From Promethearchaeota archaeon (lineage in GTDB: Archaea > Asgardarchaeota > Lokiarchaeia > Sigyniarchaeales > SOKP01), in NCBI GenBank assembly GCA_019057355.1, contig DXJM01000484.1, positions 1 to 5,222 of the forward strand: a stretch of 5,222 nucleotides of DNA, given 5' to 3'. The notes under the pieces were generated by a model. It ran no database searches. It was not told the DNA's origin and saw only the letters and a program-made list of their open reading frames with translations. Positions 5,138-5,222 of this stretch are shown here, one piece after another. How positions within the stretch are numbered: the first letter of the stretch is position 1; each line of letters starts with the position of its first letter. Position numbers and translations under genes: made by a program.

Positions 5138-5222
5138 AAAAAAAAAAAACAGAAAAAAAAGAAAGAACAAAAAACGTCCACGGGGAGTGGTAGAATGACA
5201 AATAGTAGACCCTCGCACAGTG
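5138..5222 (+). other. Post-adapter poly-A and noise, not genomic
   Basis: A 12-nt A-run (5138-5149) directly follows the adapter end, then further A-rich and then irregular sequence up to 5222. Reads that pass the end of an adapter typically give poly-A and then random calls. No reading frame or motif is seen. Nothing here should be annotated as biology. Confidence 0.75.

Overview
The window is most likely a short contig from an uncultured archaeon, probably an Asgard (Lokiarchaeia-like) lineage. The DNA is visibly AT-rich. Genes are preceded by archaeal-type TATA boxes rather than Shine-Dalgarno sites, at least one gene looks leaderless, and one gene (2503-3135) carries a half-zinc-ribbon followed by the 'FIAFIDSSGKHRGSQKID' signature that I associate with Asgard proteins. 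The archaeal assignment is fairly solid. The Asgard assignment is inference from motif style and was not tested by a search.

Layout: four genes and one decayed gene lie on the minus strand, read right to left. They are a beta-class DNA methyltransferase (3387-4442), a zinc-ribbon hypothetical protein (2503-3135), a coiled-coil and winged-helix-like hypothetical protein (1463-2281), a broken winged-helix regulator gene (about 1167-1437), and a Ca2+/cation antiporter of the CaCA superfamily (132-1112). The first three have their own TATA-like promoters, so they look like tandem independent transcripts rather than one tight operon. Diverging from the methyltransferase, a GDT1/TMEM165 (UPF0016) cation transporter gene starts at 4686 on the plus strand and runs off the end of genuine sequence. 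The intergenic gaps of about 220-350 bp hold promoters, AT-rich inverted repeats and the regulator remnant. No RNA genes, CRISPR array or insertion sequence are visible.

The right end is not biological. Positions 5080-5137 align without gaps, over the full 58 nt, to the reverse complement of the Illumina TruSeq Universal Adapter (41/58 identical, nearly all errors being changes to a purine). This is followed by a poly-A run and apparently meaningless sequence to 5222. The stop codon and last residues of the UPF0016 reading frame are therefore artefacts, and that gene is really a 3'-truncated partial.

I found no convincing new multi-gene system. The methyltransferase has no recognisable restriction partner among its neighbours. 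The most useful points are the adapter artefact, the decayed or frameshifted regulator, the unusually acidic first alpha-repeat of the exchanger, and two same-strand hypothetical genes next to the methyltransferase.
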